Shown piece after piece: positions 1-8,852 of a stretch of DNA of 64,000 nt (its first letter is position 1; every line of letters begins with the position of its first letter). Both the position numbers and the translations under genes were made by a program. Below the pieces are notes generated by a model. The model had not been told where the DNA came from and made no database searches. It was given only the letters and a program-made list of their open reading frames with translations. This DNA is from an uncultured OM182 clade bacterium. GTDB lineage: Bacteria > Pseudomonadota > Gammaproteobacteria > Pseudomonadales > Azotimanducaceae. The stretch is taken from assembly GCA_905182025.1 (NCBI GenBank), contig CAJJAA010000016.1:1-64000 (forward strand), given 5' to 3'.

Positions 1-550
1 GTTTGTGCGGCCATTGAGACGCATGAAAAGAAGTACCTTTGAAGCTGTCCATGCCCTCGATCTTCGGCAACGTTGGCGTCGACAGGACGCCTACGCCGGA
101 GATGATAAAACGGGTGGTTAACTGGCGACCGTCGTCGAGTCGCAATGTCCAGATGTTGTCGTCATCGTCGAACATCATCGATTCGACCCGGCAGCCGAAC
201 TGCATGTATTGACGCAGTTCAAATTTGTCCGTGACAAAGTTTAGATAAGCCAGCGTCTCAGGCTGTGGTGCAAATCGCTCAGTCCAGTGCCATTCATCAA
301 GGACTTCCTTGGAAAATGAATAGCTGTAGGTATAACTCTCTGAATCAAACCGAGCGCCGGGATAGCGATTGTTGTACCAGGTGCCGCCAAGATCGGCGTT
401 GGCGTCAAGCACTGTTGCGCGAACGCCAAGATCAGCCAAGCGCTTGATCTGGTAAATACCTGCAACGCCTGCGCCGATGACAATCGCCTGGTAATCGAGG
501 TGCGCGTCGATGTTCGCAATGTCTTTTATCTCAAGCGCTTGTTCTGTCAT
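1..550 (-). CDS. Baeyer-Villiger-type flavin monooxygenase (N-terminal part, runs off the window)
   Basis: Only the first 183 or so codons are present; the 3' part lies beyond the left edge. The protein would insert oxygen next to a ketone using FAD and NADPH. Visible features are the FAD Rossmann motif GAGVAG at residues 26-31, the early segment GGTWYNNRYPGARFD typical of cyclohexanone/steroid monooxygenases, and at the edge FKGTSFHASQWP, which fits the family fingerprint FxGxxxHxxxWP. The ATG at 550 follows AGGAGA at good spacing. Upstream on the same strand is a relic of an acyl-CoA dehydrogenase and then an HtaA-domain gene, suggesting a former ketone or sterol-like degradation operon. 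The substrate cannot be read from sequence. Confidence 0.9.
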   Translation of the reverse strand, partial: MTEQALEIKDIANIDAHLDYQAIVIGAGVAGIYQIKRLADLGVRATVLDANADLGGTWYNNRYPGARFDSESYTYSYSFSKEVLDEWHWTERFAPQPETLAYLNFVTDKFELRQYMQFGCRVESMMFDDDDNIWTLRLDDGRQLTTRFIISGVGVLSTPTLPKIEGMDSFKGTSFHASQWPHK

Positions 551-618
551 GTTGTCTCCTACTGATTTTGATATCAAATTGGCTTTTCAAAATTCTAATG
601 CCCTAGTTAACGATTGTG

Positions 619-735
619 CTAACCAGGCGAGCCCAATACACGTTTTGCAATAATGTTGAGCTGAATCTCCGCTGTACCACCGGCGATGGTTAAGGACCTT
701 TTATGTGTGTCACAGATATTTTTTTTACTTTTCAT
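619..735 (-). pseudogene. Remnant of an acyl-CoA dehydrogenase C-terminus
   Basis: On the minus strand a 38-codon open frame ends in SLTIAGGTAEIQLNIIAKRV followed by LGSPG and stop. This is the flavin-proximal C-terminal signature of acyl-CoA dehydrogenases (usually TIAGGTxEIQxNIIAxRVLGLPR). The first 11 codons of the open frame are low-complexity lysine/serine sequence without family resemblance and there is no convincing ribosome-binding site, so it is read as the tail of a gene whose first 90 percent has been deleted. It sits just upstream of the Baeyer-Villiger monooxygenase on the same strand, where such a gene is commonly found in sterol or branched-chain degradation operons. Confidence 0.7.
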
Positions 736-775
736 CTAGAACCACCACGCTGGTCTTTCACGCGGCGCCATCAAT

Positions 776-1234
776 TTAGTCTAATAGCAACGGGTCCAGT
801 TCTGTACCTTGCGGGTAATTGTCGGCAATCTGGTACATGCCGTCGAATGTGATCTCCGAGCGTAGGGTAATAACGCCATCTGTGCCGACTTCAACCGGGC
901 CGAGCTGGGCGATCGCGCAGCGGTCCTTGTTTTGTGGGTATTCAAGTACGGTCAGAACGAGCCCATCGGGTCCAGACTCTATACCGAGCTCGGCCAGCGT
1001 TGACTTGAGCATGCCGCCGTGGGCTTCAAAAGAGACTGAGCCTTGGAACCGCATGGCACCTGTTGCACTGCCGTCTGGCGCGATATTCAGGTCACCAGCG
1101 GGTACAGCCATGAAGACAAAGGAGCCATCCTCAGTACTGGTTGCGCCATCCGCCAACGTGAAAGACCCACCCACAGCCTCGACGTAACTTCTAAAGCTGG
1201 CTTTCACGCCCCAGGTTAGTTTGTTGATACTCAT
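776..1234 (-). CDS. HtaA-domain protein
   Basis: A 152-residue protein made of a single HtaA-like domain: the opening LTWGVKASFRSYVE and the following FxGSVSFEAHGGML segment match the HtaA pattern. In Corynebacterium, HtaA domains bind haem on surface proteins; here there is no signal peptide, no membrane anchor and only one domain, so a cytoplasmic role is more likely. A ribosome-binding site (CGGAG) precedes the ATG. It lies upstream of the acyl-CoA dehydrogenase remnant and the Baeyer-Villiger gene on the same strand. Function in this setting is unknown; a small-ligand-binding role is inference. Confidence 0.7.
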   Translation of the reverse strand: MSINKLTWGVKASFRSYVEAVGGSFTLADGATSTEDGSFVFMAVPAGDLNIAPDGSATGAMRFQGSVSFEAHGGMLKSTLAELGIESGPDGLVLTVLEYPQNKDRCAIAQLGPVEVGTDGVITLRSEITFDGMYQIADNYPQGTELDPLLLD

Positions 1235-1583
1235 AGATACTCCGTTTTTTTATTAGTGCTTACAATGGCGCAATCGGCGACCAATTGCATCATCGCGCCA
1301 CGTCTATCGGGGACTTCGCCCCATTGTCCTGTACGCAATCACGTGGCCCGTGTGAGAGTGACTTTGTGTGTGTCACATATTCTTCCATATTCTGGCAACA
1401 TATGCTGCGATACTCGGCATAGCATCAGTGATAGGAAAAATACGTTTTAGCCTTGAGATTTAGTCAGTTTCGCCGTTAGATATTGATCGCGATGGGGCCG
1501 TGATGGATGAGTCCATGCCAGAGCAAGTATTGAAGGATGCCAAGACCGTTTAGACAATCATCAGACTTAGGGGTAATAGTGCT
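1235..1583. other. Divergent intergenic region
   Basis: Non-coding stretch between the HtaA gene (minus) and a dioxygenase gene (plus), so it should hold two divergent promoters. A segment around 1364-1380 (TTGTGTGTGTCACATATT) resembles 702-720 (TATGTGTGTCACAGATATT). The similarity is short and I cannot assign a regulator. Confidence 0.4.
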
Positions 1584-2429
1584 ATGCCGACCGAAATAAA
1601 GCCTATCTCAGAACATGTCGATCTTCTCCACAACGCTATCTCGCCGCGCTTTGGCTCTGAGGTGCAGGGGATTAACCTGCTCGATATGACAGACGATGAA
1701 GTGGCGGCGCTCAAGCAACTAGGCGCCGAGCGAGGCGTTTTGGTCATACGCGATCAAGTCATGACGATGGCGCAGCAGGCCGCATTTGCCCACCGCCTGG
1801 GCGAACTCACGACCTATCCGGTGAAGCAGTCGGGTGGGCTACCCGAAATGCTTACAATTCACGCCGATGAAAATTCGAAGCATGTCGCCGGCGAGGGGTG
1901 GCATACCGACATTTCGAGTGAACCGCGTCCGCCTGCATTGTCAATGCTACGTATGGAGATTGTCCCCGACTCAGGCGGCGACACGCTGTTCGCCGACATG
2001 TATCAGGCTTTTGCCTCGCTATCTGCGGAGATGCAGCTCATTTTGCTGCGCCTGACCGCCCGCCATGATCCGACTGGCCACTACCTCTACCTTAGTGGCG
2101 AAAAGACGTTGCGAGAACTGCCGTCTCAGGTGCATCCGGTGGTACGCACACACCCGCTCACGGGCCGCAAAGCGCTTTACGTCAATTCGGCTTTTACAGG
2201 CAAAATAAAACAGCTCAGTAAGCCTGAAAGTCGTGCCTTGCTGGACATGTTGTATCAACACATTTCGGCGGGAATTAGTTTCCAGATTCGGGTTCGCTGG
2301 CAGCCACACACTGTGGTTTTCTGGGATAATCGTTGTGTTCAGCACCACGCCGCATGGGACTATTTTCCGCAAGTGCGCCATGGCTATCGCGCAACGGCCA
2401 TTGGCGAAGTGCCTTACCTTGAGCTCTAA
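1584..2429 (+). CDS. TauD/TfdA-family Fe(II)/2-oxoglutarate dioxygenase
   Basis: A 281-residue enzyme of the taurine/2,4-D dioxygenase family, which hydroxylates a substrate while decarboxylating 2-oxoglutarate. The iron triad is complete: H107 and D109 in WHTD, and H254 in the WDNRCVQH motif; R269 (HGYRAT) should bind the 2-oxoglutarate carboxylate. Length is normal. It stands alone, transcribed away from the HtaA gene and convergent with a SnoaL-like gene, with a hairpin between. A second family member lies at 61842-62732. The substrate is unknown; in this family substrates include sulfonates, aryloxyalkanoates and alkyl sulfates. Confidence 0.92.
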   Translation: MPTEIKPISEHVDLLHNAISPRFGSEVQGINLLDMTDDEVAALKQLGAERGVLVIRDQVMTMAQQAAFAHRLGELTTYPVKQSGGLPEMLTIHADENSKHVAGEGWHTDISSEPRPPALSMLRMEIVPDSGGDTLFADMYQAFASLSAEMQLILLRLTARHDPTGHYLYLSGEKTLRELPSQVHPVVRTHPLTGRKALYVNSAFTGKIKQLSKPESRALLDMLYQHISAGISFQIRVRWQPHTVVFWDNRCVQHHAAWDYFPQVRHGYRATAIGEVPYLEL

Positions 2430-2501
2430 GGATGCAGACTCAGCTCGATTGGCGGGTGTCGTCATCGGCAGAAAGCTGTAAATGGACACAAAGCCCTAAC
2501 A

Positions 2502-2525
2502 CCCAACGCTCATGATAACGTTGGG
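2502..2525. terminator. Hairpin between convergent genes
   Basis: CCCAACG and CGTTGGG form a perfect 7-bp stem with a 10-nt loop, between the converging dioxygenase and SnoaL-like genes. No T-tract follows on either strand, so terminator function is likely but weak. Confidence 0.4.
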
Positions 2526-2562
2526 CAGGTGTGTATTCATCTGTGAGCATCATCTAGACGAT

Positions 2563-2988
2563 TTAAGAGGGCAGGGCGCTACCATACTTAGCCATCCACA
2601 TGCCCAAGCCTTCAGGCGTACCCTCGTCGAAAATATCCTCTAAGCGGCTGATCTTGCCATTGGTATAAGTAGCGTGCTCTACACCGGCAGCGGTGAGTTC
2701 TGGGGCGCCTGTCTTGTGAAGCGCAAGCTGCCACGATAATGAAATCGTTTCGCCTTGCGAGGTAGGTGGCGTCGCCGTCAACGTGCGAGCATCAAAACGG
2801 CGATCTAGCCCATTAACTCCCGCGCGTAGTTGTGCAAACACCTGATCACGGCCAACTGCCTCGGTACCATCACCGGGAGCGTACACCGCATCGGCCGTAA
2901 AAAATTCTTCTAGTCGTTGCCAATTATCATCTGAATAAGTTTCTTCGAAGGCGTCAGCGTAGGCTTGAAAACGTTCAAGATTCGTCAT
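2563..2988 (-). CDS. SnoaL/NTF2-like protein
   Basis: A 141-residue protein with the NTF2-like cone fold signature: N-terminal helix (ERFQAYADAFEETY), the segment WQRLEEFFTADAVYAPGDG, and later strands ending in EDIFDEG. Such proteins act as small isomerases, hydrolases or dehydratases on ring ketones or polyketides, or only bind ligands; catalytic residues cannot be named here. AAAGGATATACC before the ATG is a good ribosome-binding site. Company with monooxygenases and dioxygenases favours a catabolic role (inference). Confidence 0.75.
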   Translation of the reverse strand: MTNLERFQAYADAFEETYSDDNWQRLEEFFTADAVYAPGDGTEAVGRDQVFAQLRAGVNGLDRRFDARTLTATPPTSQGETISLSWQLALHKTGAPELTAAGVEHATYTNGKISRLEDIFDEGTPEGLGMWMAKYGSALPS

Positions 2989-3213
2989 GGTATATCCTTT
3001 GAATTATTAGCATCATCAGCATGGCGTATCGTTGATGCCGAAACAAGGTTTCTAGCTAACAGTATTTCGCAGCGGTGAATTCGTTGCCGATACTAATTCA
3101 GACTGTCGGCAATCGCTTTAAGTCGCCGCAAGTGACACAGCGCTAAGTTTTCTCCCCGTCAGCGTGTTAGATTTAAAGGGTGTTGGGTTAAATTTTATTC
3201 ATAGGAGGTGGCT

Positions 3214-4095
3214 ATGTGCGATGAACTAACAGAAATAGACAATGAGAGTTTTTCTAACGGCGGCGGCGCACTTAGTCGGCGCGATTTCAGCAAACTAAGC
3301 GCTGCGGCTATTATGAGCTTGATGTTTCCGACCAATGCACTAGGACAAGAAGTCGTTGAAGAATCGGACGTGATGGTCAATATGCGCGACGGTGTTTCTG
3401 ATTGTTATTATGTTCGACCCTCATCAGGTAAACATCCTGCGGTTCTTATGTGGCCCGACATTAAGGGGCTTAGACCGGCCTTTCGGGCAATGGGCAAGCG
3501 CTTGGCCATGCAGGGCTATTCGGTGCTTGTGGTTAACCCGTTTTACCGAGATGCAAAGGCGCCGGTTGTGGGCGAGGGAGCCAGCTTTAGCGACCCTGAA
3601 ACACGAAAATTTCTTATCGCAATGGCACGCAAGCTGACGCAGAACGCCAGCATGGCAGATGCGCGGGCCTACATTGAGTTTCTGGACGCGCAAGACAATG
3701 TCGACACAAACCGCAAAGTTGGCACCCTGGGTTATTGCATGGGCGGTCCTCTGATTATGCGAACCGCGGGCGCTGTGCCGAATCGGGTTGGTGCGGCTGC
3801 ATCTTTCCACGGTGGCGGCTTAGTGAGTGATGCTGACGATAGCCCGCATCTTCTTATCCCAAGCTCGTCAGCGCACGTGCTCCATGCGATTGCTGAAAAC
3901 GATGATGAGCGGGGGCCTGATGCGAAAAATGTCCTTGCGGCTGCTTACAAAGCGGCCGGCGTGCCCGCTGAAATTGAAGTGTATGAAGGCACCCTCCATG
4001 GTTGGTGCCCGCCAGACAGCCAGGTTTACAACAAAATACAGGCCGAAAAAGCATGGTCCAGATTAACTGCGCTTTTCAAAACGGCTTTGGCGTAG
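3214..4095 (+). CDS. Tat-exported dienelactone hydrolase family protein
   Basis: The start at 3214 is preferred because AGGAGG lies 5 nt upstream; an in-frame GTG at 3208 overlaps that site. The 293-residue product opens with a twin-arginine signal (SRRDFSK at 21-27, hydrophobic stretch, then NALGQ), so export folded to the periplasm is expected. The mature part is an alpha/beta hydrolase with GYCMGG, giving the dienelactone-hydrolase-type nucleophile C175, and a late histidine in GTLHGW. Dienelactone hydrolases open lactones in chlorocatechol pathways, but many relatives have other ester or thioester substrates. Monocistronic by spacing. Confidence 0.88.
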   Translation: MCDELTEIDNESFSNGGGALSRRDFSKLSAAAIMSLMFPTNALGQEVVEESDVMVNMRDGVSDCYYVRPSSGKHPAVLMWPDIKGLRPAFRAMGKRLAMQGYSVLVVNPFYRDAKAPVVGEGASFSDPETRKFLIAMARKLTQNASMADARAYIEFLDAQDNVDTNRKVGTLGYCMGGPLIMRTAGAVPNRVGAAASFHGGGLVSDADDSPHLLIPSSSAHVLHAIAENDDERGPDAKNVLAAAYKAAGVPAEIEVYEGTLHGWCPPDSQVYNKIQAEKAWSRLTALFKTALA

Positions 4096-4189
4096 GCGAA
4101 ATTTAGGATGGGATGTGCATCCTTTGCTTCTGACTTGCGCAACGGATAACCGATCACCCGCGTTTTAATCAGTTCACGTCAACCCACAA

Positions 4190-4212
4190 ATTTTGGTGTC
4201 AGAATAAAGGAG
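4190..4212. repeat. REP-like core (GGTGTCAGAATAAAGG)
   Basis: The intergenic segment holds GGTGTCAGAATAAAGG, close to GGGTCAGAATAAGGGG at 10254-10269 and to GGGGTCGGAGTAAA at 17500-17513. These resemble cores of the solitary repeat elements that accompany REP-associated transposases in gammaproteobacteria. No transposase gene is nearby. Confidence 0.35.
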
Positions 4213-4354
4213 CAGAATAAAGCAGTGGAATAGACGGACAATGCGTCGCGCACATTGTGATACGCATAGCGTCAACGTGTGATGCCAATTCTTATCTTGT
4301 GAACCTAAATGGGTGAAGCTTGCACCCATCTTAAAAATCGAATGCTGTTCGCGT

Positions 4355-5431
4355 TTAATCGCTAGCGGGTGAACTTAATGTATTTGTCGCTTGCTGCTCG
4401 CGCCACTCTTTTTCTAACAATCGTGCACCGCGCAAAATGTTCCCCATCGCATAGTTACCCTCATGGCAGGCGTATTCGTAGACACCGGATTCCGGTTTCG
4501 CTTGCCATTCATAACGACCACTCCAAGGGGCCGTCCACACTGTTTCGTCAGTGACGGTAAAATCATAATTTAGATTGCCATCTTCTAGGCGACTAAAGCG
4601 TTCAACCACATGCAGGTTTTCATCGGCACCCGGTAAACCGTTGACGGCTTTGAAGTGTTTTGCCTCAACCACCAATACATCGTCCTGCCAATAGGCAATT
4701 GAATCGCCAAGCCATTGCCCATCGGTCAGCGGCGCATGCTCGGAATCGATTCGGATAATGCGAGCATCGTGTACCATTTCATGCAGGATCATGACGTGCG
4801 TGTCCGTTTGGACGATACGCTTATAGTTGTTATACAAGCTTGGCAGGTTTGGTACGGTTGAACCAAAGGAGATAAGGCAACGCTCAGACGGTGCTAAAGA
4901 CTCTGGTCCATCGAAGGGACCAGGACCTTCGAGATCGAGCCACGATGCGGTGCCGGTATTGTCATGACCGAAGCTCTGATAGAGATCACCTAGCCGTTTA
5001 TTGACACCTTCTTGCATGGCTGGATATCGGCCATTGGCTGGTTCATAAATGATGGAGGTTGGGACAACACCCCGAATTGTACCCAGCGAGTCGCCTGGGT
5101 CGACCCAGAAAGCGTTGTAACCACCGACGCCACCGGCACCGGCAGTGTTGTTGCCGTCACCACCTGCTTCGGGTGCTTCTCGGTCAGGGTCGCTGTCGCT
5201 GCCAATCAGCCATTGCGATGCAACAGTGAAGGTCCAGTTCAGGAGCTCTGCTACCCATGGGTAGAGGTACTCGGTTTCACCTAACCATTCCGGTCGCTGC
5301 GTGGGGGTTAGTGTACCGGTATCATATATTCCAGAAAGATCAGGCTTGCCTGATGCGGTGCGTTGAATATCGGCTGAGGCTTGAAAACTCAATACCACCA
5401 GCATAATCAGAAAACAGAGTAATTTGTTCAT
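4355..5431 (-). CDS. Secreted protein of unknown function
   Basis: A 358-residue protein with a clear Sec signal peptide (hydrophobic residues 3-17, cleavage near SADI). The family is recognisable by SGKPDLSGIYDTGTL near the start, ERCLISFGSTVPNLPSLYNN, then ILHEMVHDARIIRID and LHVVERFSRLED later; homologues with this layout are common as uncharacterised exported proteins in Acidobacteria and Proteobacteria. A glycine/aspartate-rich linker occupies about residues 80-105. No catalytic motif can be named. It lies alone on the minus strand, convergent with the dienelactone-hydrolase-like gene. Confidence 0.8.
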   Translation of the reverse strand: MNKLLCFLIMLVVLSFQASADIQRTASGKPDLSGIYDTGTLTPTQRPEWLGETEYLYPWVAELLNWTFTVASQWLIGSDSDPDREAPEAGGDGNNTAGAGGVGGYNAFWVDPGDSLGTIRGVVPTSIIYEPANGRYPAMQEGVNKRLGDLYQSFGHDNTGTASWLDLEGPGPFDGPESLAPSERCLISFGSTVPNLPSLYNNYKRIVQTDTHVMILHEMVHDARIIRIDSEHAPLTDGQWLGDSIAYWQDDVLVVEAKHFKAVNGLPGADENLHVVERFSRLEDGNLNYDFTVTDETVWTAPWSGRYEWQAKPESGVYEYACHEGNYAMGNILRGARLLEKEWREQQATNTLSSPASD

Positions 5432-5801
5432 CGGTGTTTTGCGGCGAATTGTGTGTGACAGTCACTGTAAGCTAATTTACGTCTGTCTGGAAGCAGAGGG
5501 ATCACAGTATAGGCGCAGCGAAACGCGCGCAGGTAAGGCGTGAAATTGCAGGTGCAGGTGCAAGTGAAGAGTATGAAGCCTTACAGCACGACTGATTTTT
5601 CGCGGGCTGTCTCTATACCCTGATTCTTGCTTGGCCCCTATTCTAGTGAAGCCTGGCGCACCCCGTGCCTGAACGCTTCGAGGTATTTCCCGTAAACAGA
5701 TCTCACATCTAAAGGCACACTATTAATTTTTATCTACTTGTTCGTGCAGCAGCATTAATTAGGCTCATGGCACAGCACTAACTAGCTAGAAGTAGGTACA
5801 T
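5432..5801. other. Divergent intergenic region
   Basis: Non-coding between a minus-strand and a plus-strand gene. It contains a short imperfect repeat (GGTGCA, two and a half copies, around 5549-5565). No promoter could be assigned with confidence. Confidence 0.3.
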
Positions 5802-6251
5802 ATGTATCAATCTTATATCAGCGATGACAACATATTATTTGTCCGCCACTATGGTACTTTTGTGGGTGCTGAAACGCTGACAGCGATTCTGCACGCACTC
5901 GAATCTCATGTACCTAATGCGCGGCTAAAAGGGTTGTATGTCGATTTCCGGGACGTCAACGATGTGAGTCTTGACGATACGGATGGCGCATTCGGCGATT
6001 ATTTCAGACGTAGATTGGCGAGCTATGGTCAGGATTTTCGGTCAATGAGCACAGCTAAGTCGCACAACCCAGAGGATCTGACCCTAGAGGAAATCGACGA
6101 CATTATTCACAGTGAACACGTCATAGCAGCGCAGCTCAATATATTTGCAGCCCATGCGTCGCATAAAACCGCCGAACTTAAACAACAGATAACGGCGTTA
6201 GATGAGATATCAAAAAGAGTCGAAGCCCGCCTAAAAGAGTTGGGGTCCTAG
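5802..6251 (+). CDS. Small STAS-like protein of unknown function
   Basis: A 149-residue cytoplasmic protein. The N-terminal half (NILFVRHYGTFVGAETL then LKGLYVDFRDVNDVSL) has the strand-helix-strand rhythm of STAS/SpoIIAA-like domains; the C-terminal 40 residues are a charged helix (KTAELKQQITALDEISKR). The product at 52214-52624 shows the same N-terminal pattern, so the two look like distant paralogues. I do not recognise a function. It stands alone. Confidence 0.7.
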   Translation: MYQSYISDDNILFVRHYGTFVGAETLTAILHALESHVPNARLKGLYVDFRDVNDVSLDDTDGAFGDYFRRRLASYGQDFRSMSTAKSHNPEDLTLEEIDDIIHSEHVIAAQLNIFAAHASHKTAELKQQITALDEISKRVEARLKELGS

Positions 6252-6418
6252 TAATCAGCCAGAGTTAGTCTCTGGCTATTGCCATGTGGACGTTCTGATT
6301 TCGATAGGATCTGTGCTGTCGGCTTACTGTGGTTCGCTGATCAGCAAGACTGCGCCTCAATGTTGTGTGCGATATCACGTCCATGATGCGAGTGTTGTTT
6401 TGTCTGTTTCACAATACA

Positions 6419-6458
6419 TTCGATATATTCATAATATATTCGATCCATTCATAATATA
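6419..6458. repeat. Tandem 20-bp repeat, two copies
   Basis: Two adjacent 20-bp units (6419-6438 and 6439-6458) differ at two bases and both end in ATTCATAATATA; a third partial unit begins TTCGTTC. The tract is A+T-rich and lies about 60 bp before the DUF2130 gene, in the expected promoter zone. Confidence 0.75.
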
Positions 6459-6516
6459 TTCGTTCAATAAATGCACAATACATTGATTACTCAGTTATTC
6501 CGAAAGGGAAATATTC

Positions 6517-7923
6517 ATGCACGATATTACTTGTCCGAACTGCAAGAAGGCCTTCAAGGTTGACGAGACCGGCTACGCAGACATTCTCAAGCAGGTTCGC
6601 GACGAAGATTTTGAACAGCAGTTGCACGAGCGGCTCGAATTGGCTGAGCAGGATAAGCGCAACGCGGTTGAACTTGCGACAACGAAGGTTGCCAGCGAGT
6701 TGCAAAACAGTGCCGCAGCCAAGGACGCTGAGATCAATAAGCTGAAGGCCAGGCTCGATGCTGGTGAGGTCGAACAAAAGTTGGCTGTATCAGAAGCACT
6801 AAACGACCTAGAAAAGGAGCGTGATGCACTCGCCAATGAACTCAAACAAGCAACCCACGACAAGCGAGCCGATTCCGAACTTGCCGCAGCAAGGCTTGCG
6901 AACGAACTGCAGAAAACAGCCGCAACGAAGGATGCCGAAATTCAGGGCTTGAAGGCTCAAATAGCCTCCACTGGGGTTGCGCAGAAACTGGCGATTACAG
7001 AGGCAGTCAATTCAGTCGAGAAACAACGCGATGAATTTAGAAACGGTCTTGCCCAGGCAAAACTTGAGAAAGAACTCGCCGAGACCGCGCTCAAGGATAA
7101 GTACGAGACGCAGATTAAGGATCGTGACGATGCAATCGAACGCCTTAAAGATATGAAGGCTCGCCTGTCGACCAAGATGGTTGGGGAATCCCTTGAACAG
7201 CACTGTGAAACGGAGTTCAACCGTATTCGGGCCACCGCTTTTCCAACTGCCTATTTTGAAAAAGACAACGACGCGCGCGCGGGTAGCAAGGGCGACTACA
7301 TATTTCGTGACGCCGATGATGCTGACACCGAGATCGTCTCGATCATGTTCGAGATGAAGAATGAACTCGATGAAACAGCGACTAAAAAAAGGAACGAAGA
7401 CTTTTTGAAAGAACTCGACCGCGACCGCAATGAAAAAAATTGCGAATACGCGATCCTCGTTTCACTGCTTGAGTCTGATAGCGAGCTTTACAACACAGGT
7501 ATCGTCGATGTATCCCATCGTTATCCGAAGATGTATGTTGTGCGCCCGCAATTTTTCATCCCCATCATTACGCTTCTGCGCAACGCTGCTAAGAACTCAC
7601 TAAAGTACAAAACAGAGCTCGCGCTTGTGAAAGAACAAAGCATTGATATCACGAACTTCGAGAGCGAGCTTGATTCGTTTAAGACGGGCTTCGCCCGGAA
7701 TTACGAACTGGCATCTAAGAAATTTAAGACAGCGATTGATGAGATAGACAAGACGATTGACCATCTTCAAAAGACCAAGGATGCGTTACTCGGATCTGAA
7801 AACAATCTTCGGCTTGCCAACAATAAAGCTGACGATTTGACAGTGAAGAAGTTAACCAAGGGCAATTCGACCATGGCTGCAATGTTTACAGAGCTCAAGA
7901 GCGATGATAGTTCCAGTTCTTAA
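6517..7923 (+). CDS. DUF2130 protein: zinc-finger N-terminus, coiled coil, PD-(D/E)XK-like domain
   Basis: A 468-residue protein. Residues 1-15 hold a CPNC knuckle (C6, C9). Residues 40-215 are coiled coil containing a 69-residue internal duplication (about 51-116 and 120-185, both with KDAEI, EQKLA/AQKLA and E.LN/AVNSVEK segments). Residues 215-370 match the DUF2130 core, with GSKGD (D260) and FEMKN (E279, K281) in the arrangement of PD-(D/E)XK nucleases. A second helical segment follows. DUF2130 proteins are uncharacterised; a nucleic-acid-cleaving role is inference from motif geometry. The gene is isolated, behind an A+T-rich tandem repeat. Confidence 0.88.
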   Translation: MHDITCPNCKKAFKVDETGYADILKQVRDEDFEQQLHERLELAEQDKRNAVELATTKVASELQNSAAAKDAEINKLKARLDAGEVEQKLAVSEALNDLEKERDALANELKQATHDKRADSELAAARLANELQKTAATKDAEIQGLKAQIASTGVAQKLAITEAVNSVEKQRDEFRNGLAQAKLEKELAETALKDKYETQIKDRDDAIERLKDMKARLSTKMVGESLEQHCETEFNRIRATAFPTAYFEKDNDARAGSKGDYIFRDADDADTEIVSIMFEMKNELDETATKKRNEDFLKELDRDRNEKNCEYAILVSLLESDSELYNTGIVDVSHRYPKMYVVRPQFFIPIITLLRNAAKNSLKYKTELALVKEQSIDITNFESELDSFKTGFARNYELASKKFKTAIDEIDKTIDHLQKTKDALLGSENNLRLANNKADDLTVKKLTKGNSTMAAMFTELKSDDSSSS

Positions 7924-8234
7924 CAAAGGCGTAGCTGTTAATTCTAAGAACGAAGACGGCTAACAAGCTGCTGTTTTTGGACTGGTTTTGCGCAGCGTAC
8001 CAAACTAGCCACTAAGCTAACCACTAAACTCGGTGTTAGTGAGTTCTTTTTGTGATTGTCGATATTTCCATGTTCCCGCGGAAAGCCAATGAAATGTAGT
8101 GGTGCCATTAGGTATGTCACAACCCGCTATTGCTTTATGTGATTTATCGCATAGGTTTTTAGCCAAAATCCCAGCTTTCCATCTTATTCATTTTTGCTTT
8201 ATCCTAGAGCAACCTATTGAAGAGGAGTTAAACG
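7924..8234. other. Intergenic region
   Basis: No convincing gene. It includes CTAACA near 7962 and TGTTAG near 8034 as inverted ends, which I compared with integron attC sites and rejected. A ribosome-binding site (GAAGAGGAG) lies at its right end. Confidence 0.3.
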
Positions 8235-8747
8235 ATGAGTTTGCAAGATTGGGCTTCGATAGCAGAAATCGTTGGTGGTATTGCGGTAATTGTTTCGCTT
8301 ATTTATGTTGGCCTTCAGGTTAACGATAGTACCTCCGCAATTAGGTCTTCCGCTGCAAGTGACGCGACCAAAACCATGCAATCGTGGTATCTCGAAATGG
8401 GCAGGAACCGGCAGGCGAGTGACATTTGGTATAACGCGATGACGAGCGCAGAGCCACTGCCGGCGCGGGACGAATTTCAGTTCATGATGTCGATGCATAC
8501 AGCCATATTGGGTATGCAAAATAGCTATCTTCTGTCCAAGGAAGGGACCTTGGATGAGGAGTTTCGTGAAGCTGTAACGACAGCGATAGTGGCGGTAAAA
8601 GACATGCCTGGTATGGCACGCTATTGGAAGCAAAGAAAAGGCTTCTTCCACACAGGGTTCGCAGAATACGTCGACGGACTATTGGTGCGAGATTCTATTG
8701 AAACTCTCGATATTTATAAGCGGTTAAATGGTGAAACCGATCACTAA
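8235..8747 (+). CDS. Small membrane-anchored protein, paralogue of 32271-32726
   Basis: A 170-residue protein with one N-terminal membrane helix (about residues 8-28, IAEIVGGIAVIVSLIYVGLQV) and a soluble helical remainder. This layout, beginning W.(A/S)I.EI(V/L)G..AV..(S/T)L.Y(V/L)..QV, is shared with the product at 32271-32726. Such proteins are frequent and uncharacterised in marine gammaproteobacteria. AAGAGGAG precedes the ATG. No function can be assigned. Confidence 0.75.
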   Translation: MSLQDWASIAEIVGGIAVIVSLIYVGLQVNDSTSAIRSSAASDATKTMQSWYLEMGRNRQASDIWYNAMTSAEPLPARDEFQFMMSMHTAILGMQNSYLLSKEGTLDEEFREAVTTAIVAVKDMPGMARYWKQRKGFFHTGFAEYVDGLLVRDSIETLDIYKRLNGETDH

Positions 8748-8852
8748 TTTGAATCCATCCATTAACGTGCAGTCCGCTTTTGAGCTAAGAGCAATTTAGC
8801 GAGTGAGACCAACACATAACAATGAAATCAACTAACGCTGTTAGGGGGCAAG

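Noticed and set aside
1364-1380. TGTG/CACA half-sites as a CRP-binding site
   Set aside because: Half-sites are not spaced as TGTGA-N6-TCACA; the segment is mainly a TG repeat.
7961-8850. Possible integron attC sites (CTAACAAGC and GTTAG motifs near 7961-8043 and 8816-8845)
   Set aside because: The outer arms pair over only about 6 bp, the inner stems are not convincing, spacing is wrong in the second case, and no integrase gene is present.
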